The notes beneath the pieces were generated by a model. It was not told the origin of the DNA and ran no database searches. It saw only the letters and a program-made list of their open reading frames with translations. Source: DASYTH01 sp035762905 (GTDB taxonomy: Bacteria > Actinomycetota > Actinomycetes > Mycobacteriales > Pseudonocardiaceae). From it: 64,000 nt of DNA. The stretch covers positions 62,001-126,000 of the forward strand of contig NZ_DASUCC010000094.1 of assembly GCF_035762905.1 (NCBI RefSeq), read 5' to 3'. Within the stretch, counting starts at the first letter, position 1; every line of letters starts with the position of its first letter. Made by a program: the position numbers and the translations under genes. Of the stretch, positions 33,537 to 41,836 are shown piece by piece.

Positions 33537-34483
33537 CGGACCTGCTCCTGTTCGGTCATGGCGAGGAAGACGTCGTCCAGGTCGGGGGTGTGCACGGACA
33601 GCTCGTCCACCTCGATGCCGGCCCGGTCCAGCCGCTCGAGCAGCGCGCGCAGCGCGGCCACGCCGCCGTCGCCGGGCACCCGCAGGGTGAGCGCGTCCGG
33701 GTCGGCCTCGGTGCCGGCGCCGAGGGTGCGTGCGGCCCGGTCGAGCCGGGTGCCGTCGGTGAACCGCAGGCGGATGTGGCCGCCCGGGATGAGTCGCTTG
33801 AGCTCGTCCGCGGTGCCCTCGGCGACCAGCCGGCCGTGGTCGAGCACGGCGATCCGGTCGGCCAGCTCGTCGGCCTCGTCCAGGTACTGGGTGGTGAGGA
33901 AGATCGTCACGCCGCCGGCCACCAACTCGCGGATGATCTGCCACACGCCGCGCCGGCTGCGTGGGTCCAGTCCGGAAGTCGGCTCGTCCAGGAAGATGAT
34001 CCGCGGGTCGCCGATCAGGGTCATGGCCAGGTCGAGCCGGCGCTGCATCCCGCCGGAGTAGGTCATGGCCAGCTTGTCGGCGGCCTCGGTGAGATCGATC
34101 CGGGTGAGCAGCTCGTCGGCCCGCCGCCGGCCCTCGGTCTTCCCGAGGTGGTACAGATCGGCCATCAGGATCAGGTTCTCCCGGCCGGTGAGCCAGTAGT
34201 CCACCGCGGAGAACTGCCCGGTGACCCCGATCGCGGCCCGTACCGCGTCGGGATCTCGGGCCGGGTCGTGGCCGCCGACCCGCAGGTCGCCACCGTCGGC
34301 GCCGATCAGCGTGGACAGGATCTGCACCGTGGTGGTCTTGCCGGCCCCGTTCGGGCCCAACAAGGCGAAGACCGTGCCGGCCGGCACGGTCAGGTCGATG
34401 CCATCCAGCACGACCTTGTCGCCGTAGGACTTGCGCAGCCCGGTGGTGCTGATGGCCGGTGGGGACGGGGGGATGGTCGTCAT
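33533..34483 (-). CDS. ABC exporter ATP-binding protein (DrrA-like)
   Basis: A 316-residue ATPase with Walker A GPNGAGKTT, the Q-loop region TGQFSAVDYWLTGRENL, the signature YSGGMQRR, Walker B IIFLDEP and the H-loop region TTQYLDEADELADRI. The extra C-terminal domain of about 90 residues, ending in LSVHTPDLDDVFLAMT, is characteristic of DrrA-type drug exporters. GGGAG six bases before ATG 34483 sets the start. Overlap with the permease shows coupling. Direct 11-bp repeats (34547-34568) 60-85 bases upstream resemble a SARP binding site. Confidence 0.94.
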   Translation of the reverse strand: MTTIPPSPPAISTTGLRKSYGDKVVLDGIDLTVPAGTVFALLGPNGAGKTTTVQILSTLIGADGGDLRVGGHDPARDPDAVRAAIGVTGQFSAVDYWLTGRENLILMADLYHLGKTEGRRRADELLTRIDLTEAADKLAMTYSGGMQRRLDLAMTLIGDPRIIFLDEPTSGLDPRSRRGVWQIIRELVAGGVTIFLTTQYLDEADELADRIAVLDHGRLVAEGTADELKRLIPGGHIRLRFTDGTRLDRAARTLGAGTEADPDALTLRVPGDGGVAALRALLERLDRAGIEVDELSVHTPDLDDVFLAMTEQEQVR

Positions 34484-34546
34484 CTGTGGCTCCCGTGGGA
34501 TCGGATGCCACGACCATCGCCGGAGGTGCTGATACTCCGTGCAGCG

Positions 34547-34568
34547 CGCGCTGACAGCGCGCTGACAG
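34547..34568 (-). promoter_or_regulatory. 11-bp tandem direct repeat, candidate SARP operator
   Basis: The 11-bp unit CGCGCTGACAG occurs twice back to back (34547-34557, 34558-34568). On the coding strand of the ABC genes this reads CTGTCAG at 11-bp spacing, followed 16 nt later by TATCAG, a possible -10. SARP regulators bind heptamer direct repeats spaced by one helical turn. The site also overlaps the hairpin at 34562-34588. Confidence 0.45.
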
Positions 34569-34588
34569 CCGGGGTGGCCGGCTGTCAG
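34562..34588 (-). terminator. terminator hairpin overlapping the stop codon of the serine protease gene
   Basis: CTGACAGCCGG/CCGGCTGTCAG forms a perfect 11-bp stem with a 5-nt loop. The protease stop codon (34585-34587) is inside the stem. Confidence 0.6.
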
Positions 34589-35598
34589 GTCACGATGGTC
34601 ACGCCGAACCGGGCGGTGACCCGGCTGTACTTCTCGGCGTAGGAGACGCCGCCGCCGCCGGCGATGTGGTGCCCGCGGATGTGCTTGTCCGGCGCGCTCA
34701 CGCTGTTGGCGTAGAACGGAGCGCCGGAGTCGCCGCCCTGCGGCAGGGTGCCGCCGGTGTAGGCGATGACCGGTTGCTTGCACCCGCTGGAGGTGCAGAC
34801 CAGGGCGTTGACGTCGGTCACGGTGTGGCCGCAGTGCTCACCGGTGGTCCGGCCGCTGTGGCAGTAGTTGTTGAAGCCGACGATCGGGTCGGCGGCCGAG
34901 GCGACGTGCGCGCCCGAGGAGCTGTTCACGCCGCCGATGTAGATGAACGGCGAGTAGGACTGCCCGCCGAGCAGCACCATGTCCTGGGTCGGCAGGCCGT
35001 TGCCGCTGGCCACCCCGTAGGTGCGCCCGCCGATCTCGGTGAACGCGGTCTGGCCGTTGCTGAAGCAGTGGCCGGCGGTGACCATGTACCGGGTGCCGGC
35101 GGAGTTGCGCACGGTGTAGCCGGCCGAACAGTGCGGGCTGCCCGGCACCGTGGTGATGCCGGCGCCGCCCCAGAACGAGGGCACGTCGTCCCGGCGGCTG
35201 AACTGCTCGGTCACGCCCTCCTTGCGCACCTCCACCGGAGCGGCCGCGGTCGCCGTGCCGGTCAGCGCGGCCAGCACCTCGGCCGGGGCGTCGGACTGCA
35301 CGACGACCTTGCCGCTGGCCGGGTCGGTGAAGGCGCCGAAGGTGTACTTCGTCCCGTGTGTCCGGACGAACTCGACGATTCTGGCCTGCACGTCCGTCGA
35401 CGCCCGGGCCACGTTGTCGGCTACCGCCACCGCCGCCGCCCGGCTGGCACGCGCGTCCGCAGCCGTCGCGTCCTGCCCGGCCAGCCGGACCGCACCGTCC
35501 GGCTTGTCACCCTTGTCCGCCTGCGCCGGCGCCGCGCCCAGCGCGACCGCCACCGCCGCCACACCGATCGACGTCAGAACCGTTCTCTTCAGACGCAT
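34585..35598 (-). CDS. secreted trypsin-like serine protease, S1 family (streptogrisin-like)
   Basis: A 337-residue precursor. It has a signal peptide (MRLKRTVLTSIGVAAVAVAL, cleavage near AQA-DKG) and a propeptide to about residue 135. The catalytic domain has His177 in TAGHC, Asp206 in PTQDMVLL and Ser291 in QGGDSGAPF. Paired cysteines (CSAG...AGHC, CHSG...CGH, CTSSGC) suggest three disulphides. The start ATG 35598 is favoured by AGAGGA about 9 bases upstream; ATG 35616 is a weaker alternative. It probably degrades extracellular protein together with the M4 and HEWQH peptidases. Confidence 0.92.
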   Translation of the reverse strand: MRLKRTVLTSIGVAAVAVALGAAPAQADKGDKPDGAVRLAGQDATAADARASRAAAVAVADNVARASTDVQARIVEFVRTHGTKYTFGAFTDPASGKVVVQSDAPAEVLAALTGTATAAAPVEVRKEGVTEQFSRRDDVPSFWGGAGITTVPGSPHCSAGYTVRNSAGTRYMVTAGHCFSNGQTAFTEIGGRTYGVASGNGLPTQDMVLLGGQSYSPFIYIGGVNSSSGAHVASAADPIVGFNNYCHSGRTTGEHCGHTVTDVNALVCTSSGCKQPVIAYTGGTLPQGGDSGAPFYANSVSAPDKHIRGHHIAGGGGVSYAEKYSRVTARFGVTIVT

Positions 35599-35730
35599 CG
35601 CGTCGTTTCCTCTCATCTACCAGCAAGGTCACGGATTTGACCTCGGCAGAAAAGAGCGCGCCCTGAACAGGGCCGATACCGCCGGGCGTCGCTTCGTACA
35701 CTTTCGGGGCGGAAGCTAGGGTCTGGCGAC

Positions 35731-36885
35731 ATGCGAGGTCGATTAGCCGCGATGGGGGCGCTGGTCCTGCTGCTCGCCGGGTGCGGCAGCGCGCGGCTGC
35801 ACGCCGGGACGGTGCCGCCGAGCCCGGCCCCGCTGGTCTCCTCGGCACCGCCGCCCCCGTCCAGCGGCCCGGCTCCGACCAGCGCGCCGGCCGCCACTCC
35901 GGCACCGGTCGCGCCGGCGGGTAATCCCCAGGGCCGGGCGGTGGTGCCGGAGGAGGCGCGCGCCGAGGACACCAGCCGGCCGGACCGGACGGTGGGGGAT
36001 GGGACGGCGCCGAGTTGCACGTCGCAGGCGGTGGTCGCGGCGGTGGCGGCCGGTGGGGTGATCACGTTCGCCTGTGGGCCGGATCCGGTGACGATCACGA
36101 TGACGGCGACCGCGAAGATCCGGAACGCGGCCGGGCCGCGGATCGTGCTGGACGGCGGCGGGAAGGTCACGCTCAGCGGCGGCGGCAAGCGACGGATTCT
36201 GTACCTGAACACCTGCGACAAGGCCCAGGGGCACACCACGTCGCACTGCCAGGACCAGGATCATCCGCGGCTGACGCTGCAGAACCTGACCTTCGCCGAC
36301 GGCAACTCCACCGGCGAGGAGACCGAGGGCGGTGGCGGTGGCGCGGTGTTCGTGCGCGGTGGCCGGGTGAAGGTGGTCAACTCCCGGTTCGTCGGCAACC
36401 GCTGCGACCCGACCGGCCCCGACCTCGGCGGCGCCGGGCTGCGGGTGCTCAGCCAGTCGAAGGGCCTGCCGGTCTACGTCGTCGGCAGCACCTTCGACGG
36501 CGGCGTGTGCGCCAACGGCGGCGCGCTGAGCAGCATCGGCGTGTCCTGGGTGGTGCTGAACAGCGTGCTGGCCAACAACTCCGCGATCGGCCGCGGCGCC
36601 AACCCGGCCCGGCCGGGCACCCCCGGCGGCGGCAGTGGCGGCGCGATCTACACCGACGGCAACACGTTCACCGTGCGCCTGGCCGGCACCATCGTGGAGA
36701 ACAACAAGGCCAACGAGGGCGGCGGCGCCATCTTCTTCGTCAGCAACGACCGCACCGGCACCATGTCCATCGAGGCCTCGACCCTGCGCCGCAATCCCAG
36801 CGCCGGCTTCGAAACCAAGGGCCTGCGCGGCATCTTCTTCCTCGGCGCCGCCAACCCCACGGTCACCGGGTCGACCATCCAGTAA
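35731..36885 (+). CDS. right-handed beta-helix lipoprotein (polymorphic-repeat type)
   Basis: A 384-residue exported lipoprotein with a lipobox LLLAGCG (Cys near 19). A Pro/Ala/Ser-rich linker (about 25-75) leads to a parallel beta-helix of repeated short strands (RIVLDGGGKVTLSGGGKR, LTLQNLTFADGNS, VVNSRFVGNRCD, VVGSTFDGGVCANGGALSS, LAGTIVENNKANEGGGAIFF). The pattern is that of Pmp/chlamydial-type or pectin-lyase-like proteins. No catalytic lyase residues are evident. It is anchored outside the membrane; the role may be adhesion or carbohydrate binding. No close function can be named. Confidence 0.8.
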   Translation: MRGRLAAMGALVLLLAGCGSARLHAGTVPPSPAPLVSSAPPPPSSGPAPTSAPAATPAPVAPAGNPQGRAVVPEEARAEDTSRPDRTVGDGTAPSCTSQAVVAAVAAGGVITFACGPDPVTITMTATAKIRNAAGPRIVLDGGGKVTLSGGGKRRILYLNTCDKAQGHTTSHCQDQDHPRLTLQNLTFADGNSTGEETEGGGGGAVFVRGGRVKVVNSRFVGNRCDPTGPDLGGAGLRVLSQSKGLPVYVVGSTFDGGVCANGGALSSIGVSWVVLNSVLANNSAIGRGANPARPGTPGGGSGGAIYTDGNTFTVRLAGTIVENNKANEGGGAIFFVSNDRTGTMSIEASTLRRNPSAGFETKGLRGIFFLGAANPTVTGSTIQ

Positions 36886-36892
36886 CGCCGCC

Positions 36893-37360
36893 TCACTCCG
36901 CGATCCGCCGCCGCACCGCCTTCTCGAACCGGACGATCCGGCGGGGCAGCCGGTCCCGGCGAAACGAGTACCAGGCCAGATCCGTCAGCGCGACGGTCTC
37001 GTCATCGTCGAGGTGCAGGACCGGGAACCGAGTCGTGAGACCGGAAAGATGGTGCGTTTCCGCGCCGAACTGGACCGACCGGATCCGGCCAACCGGAATA
37101 CGCCGCCGGCCGAATCCGGATCGGACGGTGACGCAGTCCCGGCGCACGACAACCGGCTGGAGCAGGTACGCCACGAGCCACCCGCCGCCGGCGATGCAGA
37201 TCAGGCCGGTGAACACGGTGAAGGCGATCGTGACCGCATCGCCGTCCAGGGTGGTGAACATGCCGACCCCGATCAGGGCCAGGAAGGCTCCACACGGAAC
37301 GGTGAGCCACCGCCATGGGCTCCGGAACCGCTGCGCACCGCCCTCTGTCATCGCGGCCAT
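36893..37360 (-). CDS. two-TM PH-domain-like membrane protein
   Basis: A 155-residue protein with two membrane helices (WRWLTVPCGAFLALIGVGMF and ITIAFTVFTGLICIAGGGWLVAYLL) followed by a PH-like beta domain (VVRRDCVTVRSGFGRRRIPVGRIRSVQFG, then FPVLHLDDDETVALTDLAWYSF). The pattern resembles the bacterial PH/YdbT-type fold in actinobacterial membrane proteins. ATG 37360 is used; ATG 37351 is an alternative. No ribosome site is clear. It is convergent with the beta-helix lipoprotein gene. Confidence 0.75.
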   Translation of the reverse strand: MAAMTEGGAQRFRSPWRWLTVPCGAFLALIGVGMFTTLDGDAVTIAFTVFTGLICIAGGGWLVAYLLQPVVVRRDCVTVRSGFGRRRIPVGRIRSVQFGAETHHLSGLTTRFPVLHLDDDETVALTDLAWYSFRRDRLPRRIVRFEKAVRRRIAE

Positions 37361-37420
37361 GACCGGGCCAGCATGGCACAGTTCGATGGTGCCGGCCGGC
37401 ACCCGAATCGGGGGGCGGGG

Positions 37421-38596
37421 TCAGGAGATGTTGCGCACCGGCAGCGAGCGGATCGAGGCCTCCTGTTGTTGCTGTTGGTGCCACTGCGGGTGGGTGTACT
37501 CGCGGATGCCTTCGACCAGGCGGGCCACGTCCTGTTCGGGGCGGACCACGAGGCGCAGGAACTGGTTGCTCATGCCGAGCTTGTTGCCGCATTCGCGGAT
37601 GAAGACGCGGTGCCGGGAGATGAGGTGGTCGCGCAGCTCCGTGCCGTTGAGGCCGGGCGCGAGCTTGACCAGGAGGAAGTTGGCCTGTGAGGCGTAGACG
37701 GTGAGTTCGGGGAGCAGGGCCAGCTCCATGCCCATGGTGTAGCGGTCGCGGGCCAGCAGGCGCAGGCTTTCCCGGTAGGCCTCGCCGTGTTCGGCGAGCA
37801 TGAACACGACGGTCTCGGCCAGCGAGTTGAGGTTCCACTTGGGCAGGGTGCGGCGCATCTTGCCGGCCAGGCCGGGGTTGGCGACCAGGTAGCCGAACCG
37901 GATGCCGTGCAGGCCGAAGTTCTTGCCCAGGCTCTTCAGGACGACCACGTTGGGGCGGATGGCGGCCTCGGCGCCGACCGACGGGTTGCGTTCCACCTCG
38001 ACGAAGTCGATGAAGGACTCGTCGATGACGACCAGGTCCAGGTGGGACAGTTCGTCCATGAACCGCAGGATCTCCCGGCGCGGCAGGTAGCCGCCGTCGG
38101 GGTTGTTGGGGTTGCACAGCACGGCGACGCGCGAGCCGCGGGCGTGGATGAACCGCAGGTAGGCGTCGATGTCAAGGGCGAAGCCGTTCTCCTCCTGCAG
38201 CGGGAACATGTCCACCCGCTTGCCGGTCTCCATCGGCTGGTCGGTCCACCGGCCGAAGGTGGGGATCGGGATGGCGATGCTCTCCCGCACCCACAGGTGA
38301 TCCATCCAGGTGATCAGCTCGGTCGAGCCGTTGGACATGGCGATCGTGGCCGGGTTGATGCCGAGCACCCGGGCCAGCTGGCCGGCGATGGTGTCGGCGT
38401 CGCTCGGGTAGAACTTGAGTACCGCCTCCAGGTTGCGGGCCAGCATGTCGAACATGTCCGGGGTCGGGAAGTACGGGTTGCACGGGATGCAGAAGTCGAC
38501 AAGCTGCCCGCCGTGGTCACCCATGCGCCGGGACAGCTCGAAGAAGGACGGGCTGTGCGCGGTCTGCTGGAACAGCCCGTCCACCCGGTGCCGCAC
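37421..38596 (-). CDS. PLP-dependent class I/II aminotransferase (HisC/CobD-like)
   Basis: A 391-residue fold-type I PLP enzyme. The N-terminal FCIPCNPYFPTP, MSNGSTELITW, NPNNPDGG and ESFIDF elements are the class I/II pattern; the Schiff-base lysine is in LKSLGKNFGLHGIRFGYL. The final part has LRLVVRPEQDV with the carboxylate-binding Arg. It is closest in pattern to histidinol-phosphate aminotransferases and CobD-like decarboxylases, but no his or cob genes are nearby, so the substrate is open. GTG 38596 is chosen because GGAGGG lies 9 bases upstream. The C terminus carries a run of five Gln (HQQQQQEAS). Confidence 0.85.
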   Translation of the reverse strand: MRHRVDGLFQQTAHSPSFFELSRRMGDHGGQLVDFCIPCNPYFPTPDMFDMLARNLEAVLKFYPSDADTIAGQLARVLGINPATIAMSNGSTELITWMDHLWVRESIAIPIPTFGRWTDQPMETGKRVDMFPLQEENGFALDIDAYLRFIHARGSRVAVLCNPNNPDGGYLPRREILRFMDELSHLDLVVIDESFIDFVEVERNPSVGAEAAIRPNVVVLKSLGKNFGLHGIRFGYLVANPGLAGKMRRTLPKWNLNSLAETVVFMLAEHGEAYRESLRLLARDRYTMGMELALLPELTVYASQANFLLVKLAPGLNGTELRDHLISRHRVFIRECGNKLGMSNQFLRLVVRPEQDVARLVEGIREYTHPQWHQQQQQEASIRSLPVRNIS

Positions 38597-38699
38597 GCGA
38601 TCACTCCCTCCAGGCCGCACGGATCTTCCGTGTCATTAGCGGATACGTACGAACGGAGGAGTGGGTTCACGAAAAGGTTTCAGCGAAGTCTCGGCCAGG

Positions 38700-39197
38700 T
38701 CACGGCAGCAGCCCGCGGACGAAGGCCGCCTGGCCCGCATGCTGGAGATCATCGGAGATCACGCTGATCAGCCGGACCGCCATGGTGACCGGCGGATCCC
38801 AGGCCCGGTCCACGATCCGGGGCAGGTCGTCGTCGGTGATCGTGCTGAGGAACCGCAGCGACGTCTCGTGCACCGCGTCGTGGTACCCGGTGAGCAGTTC
38901 GGCGGAATCGACCCGGACCAGGCCGACCTGCTCGGGGCCGTGCCCGTACCCGGTGTCCGCCTCGTCCAGCGGCAGCGCGAACCGGCCGGCCCACGCCGGC
39001 CACACCTGTTCGGCGCCGGCCAGATCGGCCATGTGGTCGTCCTGGACCCGGGTGAGGTGCCAGACCAGCCAGGCGATGGAGTTCGACCGGCCGTCGATCC
39101 GGTAGGCGAGTTGTTCCGGGGTGAGGCCGTCCACCGCGTGGTGCACCTCTTCCCGGATCCGCTCGAACGCGTCGGTCAGCAGCTGCGCACTCGTCAT
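38700..39197 (-). CDS. DinB-family/DUF664 mycothiol-type transferase
   Basis: A 165-residue four-helix bundle protein of the DinB/YfiT superfamily. Metal-binding His residues are visible in AWLVWHLTRVQDDH, GYHDAVHET and SDDLQHAGQAAFVRG. Members in actinobacteria are metal- and mycothiol-dependent transferases or isomerases. No signal peptide. The start is ATG 39197 (MTSAQLLTDAFERIREEVHH), where the first helix begins. It is divergent from the PL11 lyase gene and lies at the edge of the pectin locus, but it is unlikely to belong functionally. Confidence 0.88.
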   Translation of the reverse strand: MTSAQLLTDAFERIREEVHHAVDGLTPEQLAYRIDGRSNSIAWLVWHLTRVQDDHMADLAGAEQVWPAWAGRFALPLDEADTGYGHGPEQVGLVRVDSAELLTGYHDAVHETSLRFLSTITDDDLPRIVDRAWDPPVTMAVRLISVISDDLQHAGQAAFVRGLLP

Positions 39198-39256
39198 GAT
39201 CGCAACGTTAGCGTCCTTGGCTGTGCGTGATCGTCGCGCTACGATGCCGGCATCGT

Positions 39257-39270
39257 TTAAACGTTTCAGT
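39257..39270. promoter_or_regulatory. LacI-type operator of the PL11 lyase gene
   Basis: TTAAACGTTTCAGT, centred on the dyad AAACGTTT, lies 46 bases before the PL11 start. The identical 14 bases, in the same orientation relative to the gene, precede the GH28 gene (47084-47097). The central CG with flanking dyad is typical of LacI-family regulators. Confidence 0.7.
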
Positions 39271-39316
39271 CGAATAACTGTCGAATTGCGCGTGCGCCAC
39301 CGTCGAGGAGATCGAC

Positions 39317-41836
39317 ATGAGATCGCGTCGCACATTCATCGCCGCATTGTCGGTGCTGGTCACGGCCTCCGCCCCGATCACCGCGGTGGCCGACGCCGCG
39401 GGGGACCACGGTCACCGGCCGGACGCCGTCCAGCTCGAACGCCTTGACCGCGGGCTGGTGGCCGCCACCACCCCGGAGGGGGTGTTCCTGAGCTGGCGGC
39501 TGCTCGGCCACGAGGTCACCGGGCGCACGGCCACCGGCATGGCCGGCGCGGACTTCAACGTCTACCGCAACGGGCAGCGGATCGCCACGGTCACCGACAG
39601 CACCAACTACCTGGACCGCGAAGGCGGCACCGCCGACACCTACCGGGTCACCGCCGCCGTCGCCGGCCGCGAGGTCGACCGCGGGGCAACGGTTTCGCCG
39701 TGGGCGGGCGGCTTCCGCGACCTGCCGCTGCGCAGGCCGCCGGACGGCGTCACCCCGGCCGGCGAGGCGTTCACCTACTCCGCCAACGACATGAGCGTCG
39801 GCGACGTGGACGGCGACGGGGCCTACGAGTACATCGTCAAGTGGGACCCGTCGAACTCCAAGGACGTCTCCCAGGTCGGCTACACCGGCACGGTGTTCAT
39901 CGACGCCTACGAGCTGGACGGCACCCCGCTGTACCGGATCGACCTCGGCGTCAACGTCCGGGCCGGCGCGCACTACACCCAGTTCCTGGTCTACGACTTC
40001 GACGGCGACGGCCGCTCGGAGATGATGTTCAAGACCGCGCCCGGCACCAGGATCATCCGCTACCACCCGGACGGAACCGTTGCCTCGCAACGGTTCATCA
40101 CGATGCCCAAGGAGGACGTGCGCGCCGGGTTCGCGCACACCGACGACTACCGGCGCAGCGCCGCCGGCTACTACGAGCACGTCGTGGACCTGTTCCAGAG
40201 TTGGCACCGGCATCCGGAGGTGGTGGCCGGGCACTGGCCGGCCACGTTGGAGGCGGCGTTCGGCATCGAGCCGCGCTACGCCTACCCGCTGTCCCGCGCG
40301 GACGCCGCGGCCCTTGCCGACCACTTCATCGACGTGTACGCGCCGAGTCGCAGCGCCCGCAACCAGTTGCGCAACTTCGCCGGGTTCATCATCGACGGGC
40401 CCGAGTACCTGACCGTGTTCGACGGCGCCTCCGGCCGGGAGCTGCAGACGATTCGGTACAAGCCCGGCCGGGACGACGACGGCCTGCTCTGGGGCGACTA
40501 CGCGCTCGCCCGGATCGAGCCGGGCAACCGGGTGGACCGGTTCCTTGCCACCGTCGCCTATCTCGACGGCAAGCACCCGTCGGCGGTGTTCGCCCGTGGC
40601 TACTACACCCGCACCACGCTGGTGGCCTACCACTGGGACGGCCGCAGGCTGCGCGAGGAGTGGTTCGTCGACAGCGGCCACGTCCCGATGACCAACCCGT
40701 TCAACGACACCCCGCACGGCCGGGACGGGACCGACCCGGAGTTCCGCACGATCACCACGCAGGGCGCGCACTCACTATCCGTGTCCGATGTGGACGGTGA
40801 CGGCAAGCAGGAGATCGTCTACGGCGCGGCCACGATCGACGACGACGGCGGCCTGCTGAACAGCTCGTTCGGCATCCTCCCGCCGTCCAGCGCCGATCCC
40901 GGCGCGCTGGCCCGGCTCGGGCACGGCGACGCCATGCACGTCACCGACATCGACCCGAACCGGCCCGGCCTCGAGGTGTTCATGGTGCACGAGGGCGCCA
41001 CGTTCGCGCCGTACGGTTTCGCGCTGCGCGACGCCAGGACCGGCGAGGTGATCTACGGCAGCTACTCCGGCCGGGACACCGGCCGCGGCATGGTCGGTGA
41101 CATCGAGCCCGACGTGCCGGGAATGGAGACCTGGGCGTCGCTGCCCCAGACCAGTTCGGATTCCGGCCTGTGGTCGGCGGACGGCCGGCGCCTCGGCCCG
41201 CTCACCCCGGGCACGAACCAGAGCATCCGGTGGGCGGCCGACATGACCACCCAGATCGTGGACGGCGCGCTGGAGGTCACTCCATCGCTCAACGACTGGT
41301 TGCGCGGCCGGGTGCTGCTCGCCGAGGGAACCCGGAGCAACAACGGCACCAAGGGAAACCCGGGCCTGGTGGCCGACATCTTCGGCGACTGGCGGGAAGA
41401 GTTGCTGATGCGCACCACGGACAGCTCCGCGATCCGGATCTACCTCAGCACCGAGGTGACCGACCGCAAGCTGTACACGCTGATGCACGACCCGCAGTAC
41501 CGCGCCGAGGTGGCCCGCCAGCAGACCACCTACAACCAGCCCTCCTACACCAGCTTCTACCTCGCATCGGACATCGTCTGGTCCCGGGTTCCGGTGCCGC
41601 GGTTCTTCGCGCCGGGCGCCATCGGCGCGCTGGGCGCGCTGGTCGAGTCCTATGTGGACGAACGAGCGGTGTCCCGGTCCGCCGGGCACCGGCTGCGGTC
41701 CGCGCTCGGCACGGCCGAGCGGCGGCCCGCGGCCGGGTTGGACCGGTTCATCCGGGACCTGGGACGGGGCGGGGTGACCCCGGCGGCCCGGACGGTGCTG
41801 GAGTACCAGGCCCGGAGCCTGCGCGCGATGCTGTGA
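39317..41836 (+). CDS. secreted rhamnogalacturonan lyase, PL11, with C-terminal FIMAH-like domain
   Basis: An 839-residue secreted enzyme that cleaves the rhamnogalacturonan I backbone. It has a signal peptide (MRSRRTFIAALSVLVTASAP), a fibronectin-like N-terminal domain, and an eight-bladed propeller with Ca2+-binding DxDxDG loops (VGDVDGDGAYEYIVKWDPSN, YDFDGDGRSEMMFKTA, VSDVDGDGKQEIVYGA). The C-terminal lyase signature is GDWREELLMRTTDSSAIRIY...PSYTSFYLASDIV. The last 80 residues (LGALVESYVDERAVSRSAGH ... LEYQARSLRAML) look like a FIMAH helical domain. AGGAG six bases before ATG 39317 sets the start. A LacI-type operator lies upstream. The 3' end overlaps the YesL gene by 89 bp. Confidence 0.93.
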   Translation: MRSRRTFIAALSVLVTASAPITAVADAAGDHGHRPDAVQLERLDRGLVAATTPEGVFLSWRLLGHEVTGRTATGMAGADFNVYRNGQRIATVTDSTNYLDREGGTADTYRVTAAVAGREVDRGATVSPWAGGFRDLPLRRPPDGVTPAGEAFTYSANDMSVGDVDGDGAYEYIVKWDPSNSKDVSQVGYTGTVFIDAYELDGTPLYRIDLGVNVRAGAHYTQFLVYDFDGDGRSEMMFKTAPGTRIIRYHPDGTVASQRFITMPKEDVRAGFAHTDDYRRSAAGYYEHVVDLFQSWHRHPEVVAGHWPATLEAAFGIEPRYAYPLSRADAAALADHFIDVYAPSRSARNQLRNFAGFIIDGPEYLTVFDGASGRELQTIRYKPGRDDDGLLWGDYALARIEPGNRVDRFLATVAYLDGKHPSAVFARGYYTRTTLVAYHWDGRRLREEWFVDSGHVPMTNPFNDTPHGRDGTDPEFRTITTQGAHSLSVSDVDGDGKQEIVYGAATIDDDGGLLNSSFGILPPSSADPGALARLGHGDAMHVTDIDPNRPGLEVFMVHEGATFAPYGFALRDARTGEVIYGSYSGRDTGRGMVGDIEPDVPGMETWASLPQTSSDSGLWSADGRRLGPLTPGTNQSIRWAADMTTQIVDGALEVTPSLNDWLRGRVLLAEGTRSNNGTKGNPGLVADIFGDWREELLMRTTDSSAIRIYLSTEVTDRKLYTLMHDPQYRAEVARQQTTYNQPSYTSFYLASDIVWSRVPVPRFFAPGAIGALGALVESYVDERAVSRSAGHRLRSALGTAERRPAAGLDRFIRDLGRGGVTPAARTVLEYQARSLRAML

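Noticed and set aside
28735..34483. A complete antibiotic biosynthetic cluster around the AfsR-like regulator
   Set aside because: Only a methyltransferase, a regulator and an exporter are present. No PKS, NRPS, terpene or RiPP core enzyme is in the window.
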